From Robiginitomaculum sp. (lineage in GTDB: Bacteria > Pseudomonadota > Alphaproteobacteria > Caulobacterales > Maricaulaceae), in NCBI GenBank assembly GCA_015485335.1, contig WFTT01000120.1, positions 1 through 40,143 on the forward strand: a DNA stretch of 40,143 bases, in the 5' to 3' direction. Both the position numbers and the translations under genes were made by a program. This document shows, piece by piece, positions 25,166 to 33,026 of the stretch (position 1 is the first letter of the stretch; each line of letters starts with the position of its first letter). Under the pieces are notes generated by a model. The model was given only the letters and a program-made list of their open reading frames with translations. It did not search any database and was not told the origin of the DNA.

Positions 25166-26155
25166 CTATTGTTGTTTTTTGTACATTGTTATGAGCGCAT
25201 CGACAAAGGGGGCCATCAGGGTTTGCATGGTCTCGTAGCTATCTTGTGGCAAAGCCAGCGTTGCAATTTCGGCACTTGCATCGGGAATTGGATCAAAAAA
25301 CAGGTCTTCACGAGCAAAATAACGTTTTGCAACCCAGGCATTTCCCTCGGCGTGCTCTTGTAGGATTTTTTGGCGCTGTTCATGGCTGAGGATAAGGGAA
25401 CTACCGGAATCGGGTATGGTTTCCCGGATGTGTTTATCAAGAAGACGCCCGGCCCGGTCAAAGACTGCCCGATAGTCATTCGGGGCTTTGTCCAGCGGCA
25501 GGCAGCGCATGAATTCGCTTACCATCGGGGTCAGGCTGGCGTTGTGGCTTGGAGGGATATGGAAACTGTCGTTGATCTCAAAGCCGACCTGATTGGCAAA
25601 GGCATGCAATGGTCCCTGGGGCATTTGCCCGCGCTCAAAAGGATACAGCAAGATGTTTTCCTGTCCGAACAGCTCCTCTAAGTGGGTGATATAGTGTTTG
25701 TAATCCGACCAGAAAAAATCAGACCGGCGTTCAAAGAATTCATCGAGTGTTAAATGGCATATAGCAGGCTGCCATTGCCATTTAACATTCTGGAAATACC
25801 AGCTTTCCAGCCATAAATCCTGCCGACGCAGACAAAAGATAATCTTTACCTTAAAGTATTTCTTAAACCCTGCCAGAAGGGTCAGGTCGGCACGGGTGGC
25901 GATGTCTTCGTCACTCAGGACAACCGAGTCAATCGGGTGCTTTTTGTTGTTGCAGCGATTGTTGATGTCCTTTGCAACCGTATCGATATTTCGTTTTCCG
26001 CTGAACAGGTCATTAATCAAAGTCAGATGTCTTTTGGCACCATAAGGGTACAGAACGCCTTGTTTGCGTAACTGTTCCCGGTTTTTGGCCATAAATGCTT
26101 GAATCGAACTGGTAGCCGTCCGGTGATTGCCGATGTGTAAATACAGGGTACGCAT
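25166..26155 (-). CDS. Sulfotransferase-like P-loop protein (329 aa)
   Basis: First gene of a minus-strand operon with the 375-aa protein and the GlfT2-like enzyme. The N-terminus LYLHIGNHRTATSSIQAFM has the PAPS-loop pattern with an unusual R-T-A-T-S-S in place of K-T-G-T-S, so the catalytic lysine of classical sulfotransferases is replaced by arginine. IIFCLRRQDLWLESWYFQ fits the second nucleotide-binding region. Activity is therefore less certain than for the other three sulfotransferase-like proteins. The ATG at 26155 has CAGGA about 6 nt upstream. The promoter would lie in the long AT-rich gap to the right. Confidence 0.65.
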   Translation of the reverse strand: MRTLYLHIGNHRTATSSIQAFMAKNREQLRKQGVLYPYGAKRHLTLINDLFSGKRNIDTVAKDINNRCNNKKHPIDSVVLSDEDIATRADLTLLAGFKKYFKVKIIFCLRRQDLWLESWYFQNVKWQWQPAICHLTLDEFFERRSDFFWSDYKHYITHLEELFGQENILLYPFERGQMPQGPLHAFANQVGFEINDSFHIPPSHNASLTPMVSEFMRCLPLDKAPNDYRAVFDRAGRLLDKHIRETIPDSGSSLILSHEQRQKILQEHAEGNAWVAKRYFAREDLFFDPIPDASAEIATLALPQDSYETMQTLMAPFVDALITMYKKQQ

Positions 26156-26735
26156 GAAAAATCCTGATGATGAATAGGGTGTTAATTCATTTAGCCAAAT
26201 TGCAGAGGCGGGGGAAGCTTAAATATCATCAAAGGGGGAGGCCGGAATTCTGGATATCATTGTGATTGAACTTAACCGTGATAACTTAACCTTATCGGGA
26301 TTGATTCAGGCAAAATAAAACTGTCTAGGTAGATTTCAAAACACAAATATTATGATCCTTAAGGTAAATATCTCGTTAAATAACAATAGAAAATTATAAG
26401 AATCCGTTTGAACGAATAGAGTCTCCTCAAATTATTATGGCTTGTGTCATTTGACGGCATTCGCAGACCCCTTGAAGCGGGGAGCCTACCGGCCTGATTG
26501 TTGCTTGAACCAGTAAAAAATGTCTGCTAGCAGAACGCCATATTGCAGGGATAGTATACAAACGCATAAGTCACTACGGAGCATGAAAATATGGCGCGCA
26601 CCCAACCGGATCGGAAATTTTCCGAGTGTTTTGGGCACCAAAAACATCCATCTGGAAGTTTTCTTGTTATTGGCACCGGGTGCCGCACCTTAGTTTCGTT
26701 TCCTGTGGAAACAGATGCGACGAGAAGGAGTCTTT
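26156..26735. other. Long non-coding gap between divergent operons
   Basis: No gene is supported here. It is AT-rich and should hold the promoters of both divergent transcripts. Visible elements: AACTTAACC twice with a 14-bp period (26269-26277, 26283-26291), a 12-bp palindrome TCTGCTAGCAGA at 26523-26534, TCGGAAATTTTCCGA at 26611-26625 (7-bp arms), and a GGCACC/GGTGCC hairpin at 26672-26684. The palindromes are all on the right side, within 215 bp of the glycosyltransferase start, so the transcript leader may be structured or regulated. A small RNA is possible but unproven. Confidence 0.4.
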
Positions 26736-26795
26736 ATGTACTGTAATAATATTCCACTCTCCAATGAAAACAGAGGTTATTCAAATGACGGGTAA
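26736..26795 (+). CDS. Possible 19-codon leader ORF
   Basis: ATG at 26736 stands 5 nt after GAAGGAG, the best ribosome-binding site in the region. It opens a 19-codon frame (MYCNNIPLSNENRGYSNDG) that stops at 26793-26795, past the start codon of the glycosyltransferase gene at 26785 in another frame. This arrangement suits translational coupling. No conserved peptide is recognised, so the peptide itself may not matter. Confidence 0.4.
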   Translation: MYCNNIPLSNENRGYSNDG

Positions 26796-28506
26796 ATCAA
26801 ACTTGGGTAAGGAAATCGCGACGTTTGATACCGTCTCCTTGGGAGAATGTGTGACCAAGGCCGGTTATGAACATCAAATAATTTCCTTTTCGGGGCTGCA
26901 GACCCGTCACCGGAAATGGTCTTGGGCCAAGGTTAAATTGCAAAAAATCGATGGAGAGTTTTTTGTTGAATTACGCCAGAAAGATGCCGAAAACGGCCTG
27001 TTAAAATTATGGCCAGACAACGCTCCTTCGGATGAACAAGGAAAGTTTTTACGTATAAACCTATCCCGGTTTGGCCCTGCTATTTCTGTTTACAGGGCTT
27101 TATCCACGTCACTTTCAAAAGAAGATACCGCTGTGTTATCGGCGGTATTGGGCGCGTTTCAAAATGCGGTGAAATCGATACCCGGCAGCAAAGAGAAGAG
27201 GGTGCCCTGGTGGGATCAGGCAATTTCTTTAGTGGATCGTTCCTTTGCAAATATAGGGGTTCCGAATACACCCCAGGCGGCCCCAAAAACACCGGAGAAG
27301 CGCAACAGCCCGTCTGCGCCACCGGCGGCGGGAACGCTTAAAGGCGTCATCGCCGAGACTGTTGCCGTTCGTGAGGAAAAAGAAGGAATCCGCGGGTTAC
27401 GTAATGGTCAACTTCATGGCTGGCTTCCGGCTTCTGGTTCTGCCCGAATTGTCGGGTGCTGGATCGACTCCAAGCTGGTTGCGGTTGCTGAAGGAAAGCT
27501 GTGCAAATCGGAAAAGTCCGGAGCCGAACAGCTGCAGTATAGCATCACCATACCAACAGAACTACGGGATGGGGAAACTCACAGCTTTCAGGTGGGGCTG
27601 TTGGATGTTTCGACAGCAAAACGCAGCAAAGAAGTGAAACTGGAATGCCCTACCAATTTAACATTTGACCCGGCCAGCCCGGTTTTGACGACACCACCTT
27701 CCTGGACGCAGAAAGAATTTGGCATTATGGTATTTGGCCATACCCGCAAGGATGGCATATTGGCAATTCTCGAAAGTCTGAAACGCCAAGGTGTTCTGGG
27801 GATCACCCATGTTTGGCTCGATGGCCATCAGGGCAAACCTGCTCTGAAAAAAGAGGTTGAAGCCCTGACCGCCGCTGTAGCGGAGTATCCCGTTGCTAAA
27901 ATACACAGTCATCGCGGACATTTTGGATTTCGAAAATCCATTCTGCAAGCCATTAGCTATATGACCGATGAATACAGAATGTTTGCCTTGCTGGAGGATG
28001 ATTGTTTTCCGACCGCAAATATGGCCGAAGTGTTCTGGAAAGAACTCAAATTGATCGAGAATGACGATTCTATCTTTTCGGTTTACGGACACCCGTTCCT
28101 GATGCCGTCTGAAACGACGACTTGTAATCGCTTTCAAGGCTGGGGCTGGGGAACAACAGCACAGAAAATGCGACCGTTTTTGCGGCAATTGATCGAGTGT
28201 TATTCAATGCCTGAAGATAAATATCTTGAGTTTGTGAACCGTGTCATGACTGACGAAGTGCGCAAACGTATAGATGTTACAGCGCCACGCCAGCCAAGTC
28301 ATACGCTCACAAAGTTCTTTGCCTGGGACGAGACCCTGAGCTTGCTGACCGGGTTGCAAGGAAAGGTTCATAAACCGACCAATCCGCGGACTGTTTATAA
28401 TTTTGGGGCGGGCGGAGATTCCTCCCATTTTGAGAAGGTGGCCTGGTATCGAAAACCGCCTTTCAATATGATTACTTTGGATGAAGTTTGGGATAATTTC
28501 GAATAA
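26785..28506 (+). CDS. Multi-domain glycosyltransferase-like protein (573 aa)
   Basis: The last 270 residues (from about 305) look like a GT-A glycosyltransferase: FGIMVFGHTRKDGILAILES, then MFALLEDDCFPTANM with the acidic metal-binding motif Glu404-Asp405-Asp406, then FQGWGWGTTAQKM and FFAWDETLSLLTGLQ. This pattern is closer to GNT-I (GT13)-like enzymes than to ordinary GT2. Residues about 200-300 are a beta-sandwich with GLRNGQLHGWLPASGSARIV, a module often attached to glycosyltransferases in marine alphaproteobacteria. The N-terminal 150 residues are not recognised. The ATG at 26785 has AGAGG 9 nt upstream; longer frames from 26626 and 26764 lack a ribosome-binding site. The donor sugar is unknown. 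The gene stands alone and is followed by a strong hairpin. Confidence 0.75.
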   Translation: MTGKSNLGKEIATFDTVSLGECVTKAGYEHQIISFSGLQTRHRKWSWAKVKLQKIDGEFFVELRQKDAENGLLKLWPDNAPSDEQGKFLRINLSRFGPAISVYRALSTSLSKEDTAVLSAVLGAFQNAVKSIPGSKEKRVPWWDQAISLVDRSFANIGVPNTPQAAPKTPEKRNSPSAPPAAGTLKGVIAETVAVREEKEGIRGLRNGQLHGWLPASGSARIVGCWIDSKLVAVAEGKLCKSEKSGAEQLQYSITIPTELRDGETHSFQVGLLDVSTAKRSKEVKLECPTNLTFDPASPVLTTPPSWTQKEFGIMVFGHTRKDGILAILESLKRQGVLGITHVWLDGHQGKPALKKEVEALTAAVAEYPVAKIHSHRGHFGFRKSILQAISYMTDEYRMFALLEDDCFPTANMAEVFWKELKLIENDDSIFSVYGHPFLMPSETTTCNRFQGWGWGTTAQKMRPFLRQLIECYSMPEDKYLEFVNRVMTDEVRKRIDVTAPRQPSHTLTKFFAWDETLSLLTGLQGKVHKPTNPRTVYNFGAGGDSSHFEKVAWYRKPPFNMITLDEVWDNFE

Positions 28507-28521
28507 GGCGTTAATCTTTCG

Positions 28522-28550
28522 CCGCCCTTTCATGCATTGGGAAAGGGCGG
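28522..28550 (+). terminator. Terminator-like hairpin after the 573-aa glycosyltransferase gene
   Basis: Perfect 10-bp arms CCGCCCTTTC and GAAAGGGCGG with a 9-nt loop start 15 nt after the stop codon. Only TTTA follows, so the U-tract is short. Position and strength make termination likely. Confidence 0.65.
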
Positions 28551-28728
28551 TTTAGGGGGGCGGGTCATCAGCATAACCGCCTGTAATAGCGCGCCAAGAT
28601 AACCGGATAGAGGCTGATACGCTGCCCTTTAACTCTGCAAATTATCGCTCTATGCGTTATCTTTTCGGATTTTAACTTCTTCGCAAACCCTTTAAGCAGT
28701 GATGATATAAAGATGTTGGGGAAATGCC

Positions 28729-30261
28729 GTGAGTACAGAAAAAAACGTAACGACCGTGAGCTTGATGGATTACGCACCTCAAGACAGCTATTTTGCCGAA
28801 AAAACCCTGCCTGAATTGGTGGCACTATTTGATGCCAAGAGCGTAACCGTTGAGGTTTTACCCTCGATCCAGCCCCAAGGCGAATTGAAGCTGCCTGCAA
28901 GCCCGTCCGCCCAAGAGGGCAAAAACTATGTTGTCTTTTACGACAATGCTATCCAGAAGGTGCAACAAGCCCTGAAACTGGAGATGGCACCAACTGCCGC
29001 TCTGATGCAGTGGCAAAAAGAAATAAAAGCGCTGGTGCAATTTCACCGTGCCAATCGCCGCTGTGTTTTGCTGGTAGACCGTGCCGCCGCTGCTCGTGAT
29101 CTGCGCGGTTTTGCCCAGACCCTTGCAACGCATCTGGAGTTGGGTGATTTGCTGCCCGGTACCCCCGTGGCCCCTCAGCAAGACACGGGTACCGTTGAGG
29201 CTGTAATTGCGGCACAGACACTGGCTCAGTCGACGCAAGCCAAGCGGCTGAGTAGTGAATTAGAGGCTCGTTCCCTGCCTCTGGGGGATACAGCGTCTCT
29301 TGCGCCCTGTGATCCTGACAAGGCCTATACGGAGATGGCACAGAATGCAGAATTGCAGGCAGAGCATGATTTGCTGTTATTGCAGCTTGAGGCTGTTCAA
29401 AACGAGCGGGAAGAGCACTATGCCGCGCAAGTAGCGCAAAGGGACCAGATTGCCGATCTACAAAAACAGATAACGGCGCTGAAACAAAAACAAACCCAAG
29501 AAGACCAGCGCCATGCGGCACAACTAAAAGAGGCTAAAGCCAAAAACGATTCTCTGATATCGCAACTTGAGAATGTCAAAAAAGTGCGGGATGCGCACCA
29601 TGCCGCGCAAATAGTGCAAAAGGACCAGATTGCCGATCTGCAAAAACAGATAACGGCGTTGAAACAAAAACAAACCCAAGAAGACCAACGCCATGCGGCA
29701 CAGCTAAAAGAGGCTAAAGCCAAAAACGATTCTCTGATATCGCAACTTGAGAATGTTAAAAAAGTGCGGGACGCACACCGTGCCGAAACAGCCACGCAAA
29801 AAAAACAAATCGCCAATCTACAGCAAGACCTATCCCGGGTCCAAGAGGACCAGCAATCGATCAGTGCCGAAAATAGCCTGCTCTTGCTACAATTGAACAA
29901 TGTACAGGAAGAGCTGGAAACCTATTACCTAAAGGCTCAAAAACTTGAGAAATCTTGTCGCGAACATGAGAAAAGATTTCAGGCCCGCGAAGCGGAACTC
30001 ACCAGCGCTGCGCAAACCCAACTGCAAGAGATAAGCGAACAGCTAAACTCTGCCAGGCAGGAACTGGAGACAGCTAAGCAGGAGCTGGAGACTGCCAAGG
30101 CAGATATAGTGGAACGTGACAAAAAGCTGGAAGAGGCCCATCAGCATTCTGCGCGGGTGGAAGATGAGTTGCACCAGATATTACAATCCAGCTCCTGGCG
30201 CGTGACCGGACCATTGCGGCGTATAAAAGACCGCATGCTACAGCCTCAGGACCCAGAATAG
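28729..30261 (+). CDS. Coiled-coil protein with tandem 60-residue repeats and an SSWRVTGPLR end (510 aa)
   Basis: Residues 1-190 form an unrecognised soluble domain. From about 200 to 480 the protein is a long coiled coil rich in Q, K, E and A. It contains two nearly identical 60-residue units and part of a third (DQIADLQKQITALKQKQTQE, then EAKAKNDSLISQLENVKKVR). The C-terminus SSSWRVTGPLRRIKDRM is a short motif seen at the ends of coiled-coil segments in many bacterial glycosyltransferases and polysaccharide proteins, where it may recruit or position enzymes. No catalytic motif or membrane segment is seen. A scaffold or chain-length ruler for the glycan machinery is a reasonable guess. The GTG at 28729 has GGGGA 7 nt upstream; the first in-frame ATG lies 12 codons later. 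Confidence 0.7.
   Translation: MSTEKNVTTVSLMDYAPQDSYFAEKTLPELVALFDAKSVTVEVLPSIQPQGELKLPASPSAQEGKNYVVFYDNAIQKVQQALKLEMAPTAALMQWQKEIKALVQFHRANRRCVLLVDRAAAARDLRGFAQTLATHLELGDLLPGTPVAPQQDTGTVEAVIAAQTLAQSTQAKRLSSELEARSLPLGDTASLAPCDPDKAYTEMAQNAELQAEHDLLLLQLEAVQNEREEHYAAQVAQRDQIADLQKQITALKQKQTQEDQRHAAQLKEAKAKNDSLISQLENVKKVRDAHHAAQIVQKDQIADLQKQITALKQKQTQEDQRHAAQLKEAKAKNDSLISQLENVKKVRDAHRAETATQKKQIANLQQDLSRVQEDQQSISAENSLLLLQLNNVQEELETYYLKAQKLEKSCREHEKRFQAREAELTSAAQTQLQEISEQLNSARQELETAKQELETAKADIVERDKKLEEAHQHSARVEDELHQILQSSSWRVTGPLRRIKDRMLQPQDPE
29401..29820 (+). repeat. 180-bp tandem repeat inside the coiled-coil gene (2.3 copies)
   Basis: 29401-29580 and 29581-29760 align without gaps and differ at 13 of 180 positions. 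29761-29820 continues as a diverged third copy. In the second two-thirds of the unit there are four differences, all silent, so the protein sequence there is identical. Confidence 0.9.
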
Positions 30262-30292
30262 CAGAATTTGTATCCGGTCTGATACCGCTTCT

Positions 30293-30323
30293 ATCGTAGT
30301 GGACCGGACCGGTTCACTGCGAT
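30293..30323. repeat. 31-bp quasi-palindrome between convergent genes
   Basis: The halves ATCGTAGTGGACCGG and CCGGTTCACTGCGAT pair around a central A with two non-Watson-Crick positions. It sits between the stop of the coiled-coil gene and the stop of the minus-strand glycosyltransferase. There is no U-tract on either side, so it is either a weak bidirectional terminator or a protein-binding site. Confidence 0.55.
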
Positions 30324-30337
30324 GGAGAGTATTTGAA

Positions 30338-32752
30338 TCAAAAATCTTTGCCGCTCATTTCGATTGTCACAAAACTATTCGACATGCGCACGGCAAGTTC
30401 AGAAAATGAACTCCAGGTACTGCCCAGAAGTTTTTGGCAGCTGCTCAACATCAAGATATCTGCAAGGGCATATTGAATTTGCAACTTAGAACGATCAAAA
30501 ACATCGCGCTGAATAAAGGCAACCCTATCCCCGTAGCAGGCTGCAAACTCCTGGAATATTTCGGGGCGATCTGCCGCCAGAAAAATTCCGCCGGTCATAC
30601 CCTCGGAGATCAGCTGATCAATACGCTTCATGAAGTGGGAATAGTGGCTTTTGTTGCGCCAATAATGCAGTAACTCGTGACCTTCTTTCGTCCAGTTTTC
30701 GGCTGAATCATAGGTATTGTGATCCAGACCGGCACCCGCTTCCATACGCACATGAACCCCTAGTGTATTGTCCTGGCGGACATTTTTCATCAAATTCAGG
30801 ACATCATCAATGGGGCGCAACATTTGCAGGAATTTATTTTCAGCCCGCCTGTTGCTCAGAGAGCTGTTCAGAACATAGGCAGAGCGGATATAGGCATCCT
30901 TTTGAGGATCAAGAATAATCCGCGCGTCTTTTTCGGCACCCTTCTCGATTTCCATATAATTAAAAATTGTTGCACCACCGGATCGCGCATCATCGAGAAA
31001 TGTTTTCTCAATGACGGTGCCGTTGTAGTGGAACAGATCGGACAATTTGCAATCGCAATGGTGATCCGGTTCCCAGATGACAACAAGTTCCCGATCACTT
31101 TTTTGGGCGATAACCGCGCCGGAAGCTATTGCCCGAAGCCGGTTTCCCAAACCATGCTGTGCATCCAGATATAATTTGGCCCGCGCCTTGTTTACCTGCG
31201 GGGCTTTGGGATTGAAATTTTCTTCAAGGGCTTCAAGATTGTTTGCTTCTATCCGGAGGGCCCGAGGGTGGGGGCTTTTCCTGGCAAGAGCCTTGCTGAA
31301 AGTGCTGGCTTCCAGAGGCTGCATTTTGCCAGGATCACAGGGTGCGGAGACAACGGGGAACTGGCTGATATTCGGGCAATATGCCTTGAGCCAGTCTTTT
31401 GTCGGTTCGGGCTTGTTTACGCAAAAGACAAGCTGCAGGTTTCGGGTTTTGGCATCGGCAATAATTCCGCCCAGTATTTTTTCAAGCATTGGTCCGGGAC
31501 AGTCCTGAATATCCGGTCCAAAGCTGATCACAAGATATTCGGAGGCGTCCTGGCGCAGGTGTTCCGGGGCCGAGATTGCCAGCTCAATGTCAAGCCTGCT
31601 GATGGATTTGACCGTCTTTTTGAACAATAGCAAGCTGTTCAGGCTTTCGCGGTCCAACTCGAAAATACGCTGTCCGACACGCCATGACAGCATATGATAG
31701 GCTGCGAAATATCGCGCACTTACCTTGATGTGGTTGGGCACAACATGAGGAGGGAGGCCATTCCGTTTGATGCTGATATAGTCGGGCTGCTGCTTCTGAA
31801 TGCAAAAGGGTTGTAAATTCCGCTTTGTATTCCAGACCGGCATAAGGGCTGCAATAAACCGGTTGGTCTGGATTTCGAGTTTAGTCCCAAGACCAAGGTC
31901 TTCCCATGCCGTGGCCGGTGCGGTGTCGGTTTTGCCCATACGGGTTTCTGTATCATGGGGCAGATGGTGGATAAATTCTGAGTCAATATTTTCGCGCCGC
32001 AAGCCGCTACGGCTCAGGCGGTCATAAAGATCATCATCATCCCACCCGTATGTTGTAATATATTCATTAAACCCGTTCACGGTCATTAAATCTGCGCGCG
32101 AAATATAGAAAAAGCCGTTAATAAACTCCTGCCCCTTTTTTGCGAGCCGCCAATTTCCGGCGATATAGCTGGCATTTTCCAAATGGATATTTTTAAAAAA
32201 CGCCTTGTTCAGGACAATATCCGCATCCACCTTGATAATTTTGTCAAACCGGGCGACCTGAAATCCGACATTATAGGCATAGGATAATATCCAGCGTTCT
32301 TCTGCCTCTACGCGCACGATTTTTATGCGCGGGTCTTTGATCCCGTGCTCTTTAAGCGTGTCGGAGACGGGGCTGGCGGATGACCAGTCCACAATGATAA
32401 TTTCTGAAATTTCAGTGCAGCCAAGCCAGGATGGAAGGGCGCGCAACAGATTTTCACTGCGGTTCCGGCTGCATGTCACAAGCGAGATGCCGGGCGTTAT
32501 ACTTGTGGTATAATCTTTCAGGTCCGGATTGAAACCCGAAGAAAGAATACCGTCTGTGATATCAATTTTATAGGTCGAGACCAGAGTATCCAACAGGTCT
32601 TTGCGCTTGCGGGCAGTCCGGTCTTCACAGTCTTTCAATTCATTATATAACCCCAGTACATAATTCCTTGCCCCGGGAAGGTCATTGCGCTTAACGCATT
32701 TTCTAATATGCTTTAATGTGGCCCAGAAAGTGATATTGTTTTCTGCTGACAT
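30338..32752 (-). CDS. Bifunctional GT2 glycosyltransferase plus fucosyltransferase-like domain (804 aa)
   Basis: Two enzyme-like domains in one chain. Residues about 85-260 are a GT-A domain: PGISLVTCSRNRSENLLRAL, IIIVDWSSASPVSDTL, the metal site KVDADIVLN (Asp176, Asp178), and TTYGWDDDDLYDRLSRSG, typical of galactosyltransferase-type GT2/GT7 enzymes. Residues about 530-797 begin KLYLDAQHGLGNRLRAIASG and include LGVHVRMEAGAGLDH and IFLAADRPEIF, then SCQKLLGSTWSSFSELAVRM. These resemble the GDP-binding fold of NodZ/FUT8 or O-fucosyltransferase-like enzymes. The middle 250 residues are not recognised. Both active regions look intact. The start is uncertain: ATG at 32752 is used, a TTG at 32773 is possible. 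The gene is unpaired, with a hairpin-bearing gap upstream. Confidence 0.75.
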   Translation of the reverse strand: MSAENNITFWATLKHIRKCVKRNDLPGARNYVLGLYNELKDCEDRTARKRKDLLDTLVSTYKIDITDGILSSGFNPDLKDYTTSITPGISLVTCSRNRSENLLRALPSWLGCTEISEIIIVDWSSASPVSDTLKEHGIKDPRIKIVRVEAEERWILSYAYNVGFQVARFDKIIKVDADIVLNKAFFKNIHLENASYIAGNWRLAKKGQEFINGFFYISRADLMTVNGFNEYITTYGWDDDDLYDRLSRSGLRRENIDSEFIHHLPHDTETRMGKTDTAPATAWEDLGLGTKLEIQTNRFIAALMPVWNTKRNLQPFCIQKQQPDYISIKRNGLPPHVVPNHIKVSARYFAAYHMLSWRVGQRIFELDRESLNSLLLFKKTVKSISRLDIELAISAPEHLRQDASEYLVISFGPDIQDCPGPMLEKILGGIIADAKTRNLQLVFCVNKPEPTKDWLKAYCPNISQFPVVSAPCDPGKMQPLEASTFSKALARKSPHPRALRIEANNLEALEENFNPKAPQVNKARAKLYLDAQHGLGNRLRAIASGAVIAQKSDRELVVIWEPDHHCDCKLSDLFHYNGTVIEKTFLDDARSGGATIFNYMEIEKGAEKDARIILDPQKDAYIRSAYVLNSSLSNRRAENKFLQMLRPIDDVLNLMKNVRQDNTLGVHVRMEAGAGLDHNTYDSAENWTKEGHELLHYWRNKSHYSHFMKRIDQLISEGMTGGIFLAADRPEIFQEFAACYGDRVAFIQRDVFDRSKLQIQYALADILMLSSCQKLLGSTWSSFSELAVRMSNSFVTIEMSGKDF

Positions 32753-32833
32753 AATATTTTTAAAGAATCCCAATTCATAATTTATCGGAGGTAAAGACTG
32801 TTTGACCTTGCTCAGGTACGGTTACCCAATTCG

Positions 32834-32943
32834 TTTACGCAGTCTTTCCATTGAAATCCAGTAGGCTTTTCCTGCCTGCTGACAAATGTTCGCGCCGTCG
32901 TCTGGCAAAATCCCGCTGGATTTTGATGGAAAGACTGCGTAAA
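32834..32943. repeat. 110-bp inverted-repeat element
   Basis: Outer arms 32834-32861 and 32916-32943 (28 bp each) are complementary at 26 of 28 positions, starting TTTACGCAGTCTTTCCAT. The inner 54 bp continue to pair partly (GGCTTTT against the other side). The whole can fold into one long hairpin. It lies in the gap between two divergent glycosyltransferase genes. No target-site duplication or transposase is visible. It may be a MITE- or REP-like palindromic element. Confidence 0.75.
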
Positions 32944-33026
32944 TGCTTTCTTGAAGTGACCCTAAAGCAGATAGGGCCAATCAGCCTTATAATTCATTCG
33001 GGACGAACCCGTTTAGAGGTATTCAT

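Noticed and set aside
26269-26291. Two TTAACC copies considered as a CtrA-binding site
   Set aside because: The TTAA halves are 10 bp apart instead of the 7 bp of the CtrA consensus.
29401-29820. Regular repeats considered as a CRISPR array
   Set aside because: The units are 180 bp with no unique spacers and they encode an in-frame coiled coil.
32834-32943. 110-bp hairpin considered as an integron attC site
   Set aside because: The core GTTRRRY/RYYYAAC ends are not present and there is no integrase or cassette array.
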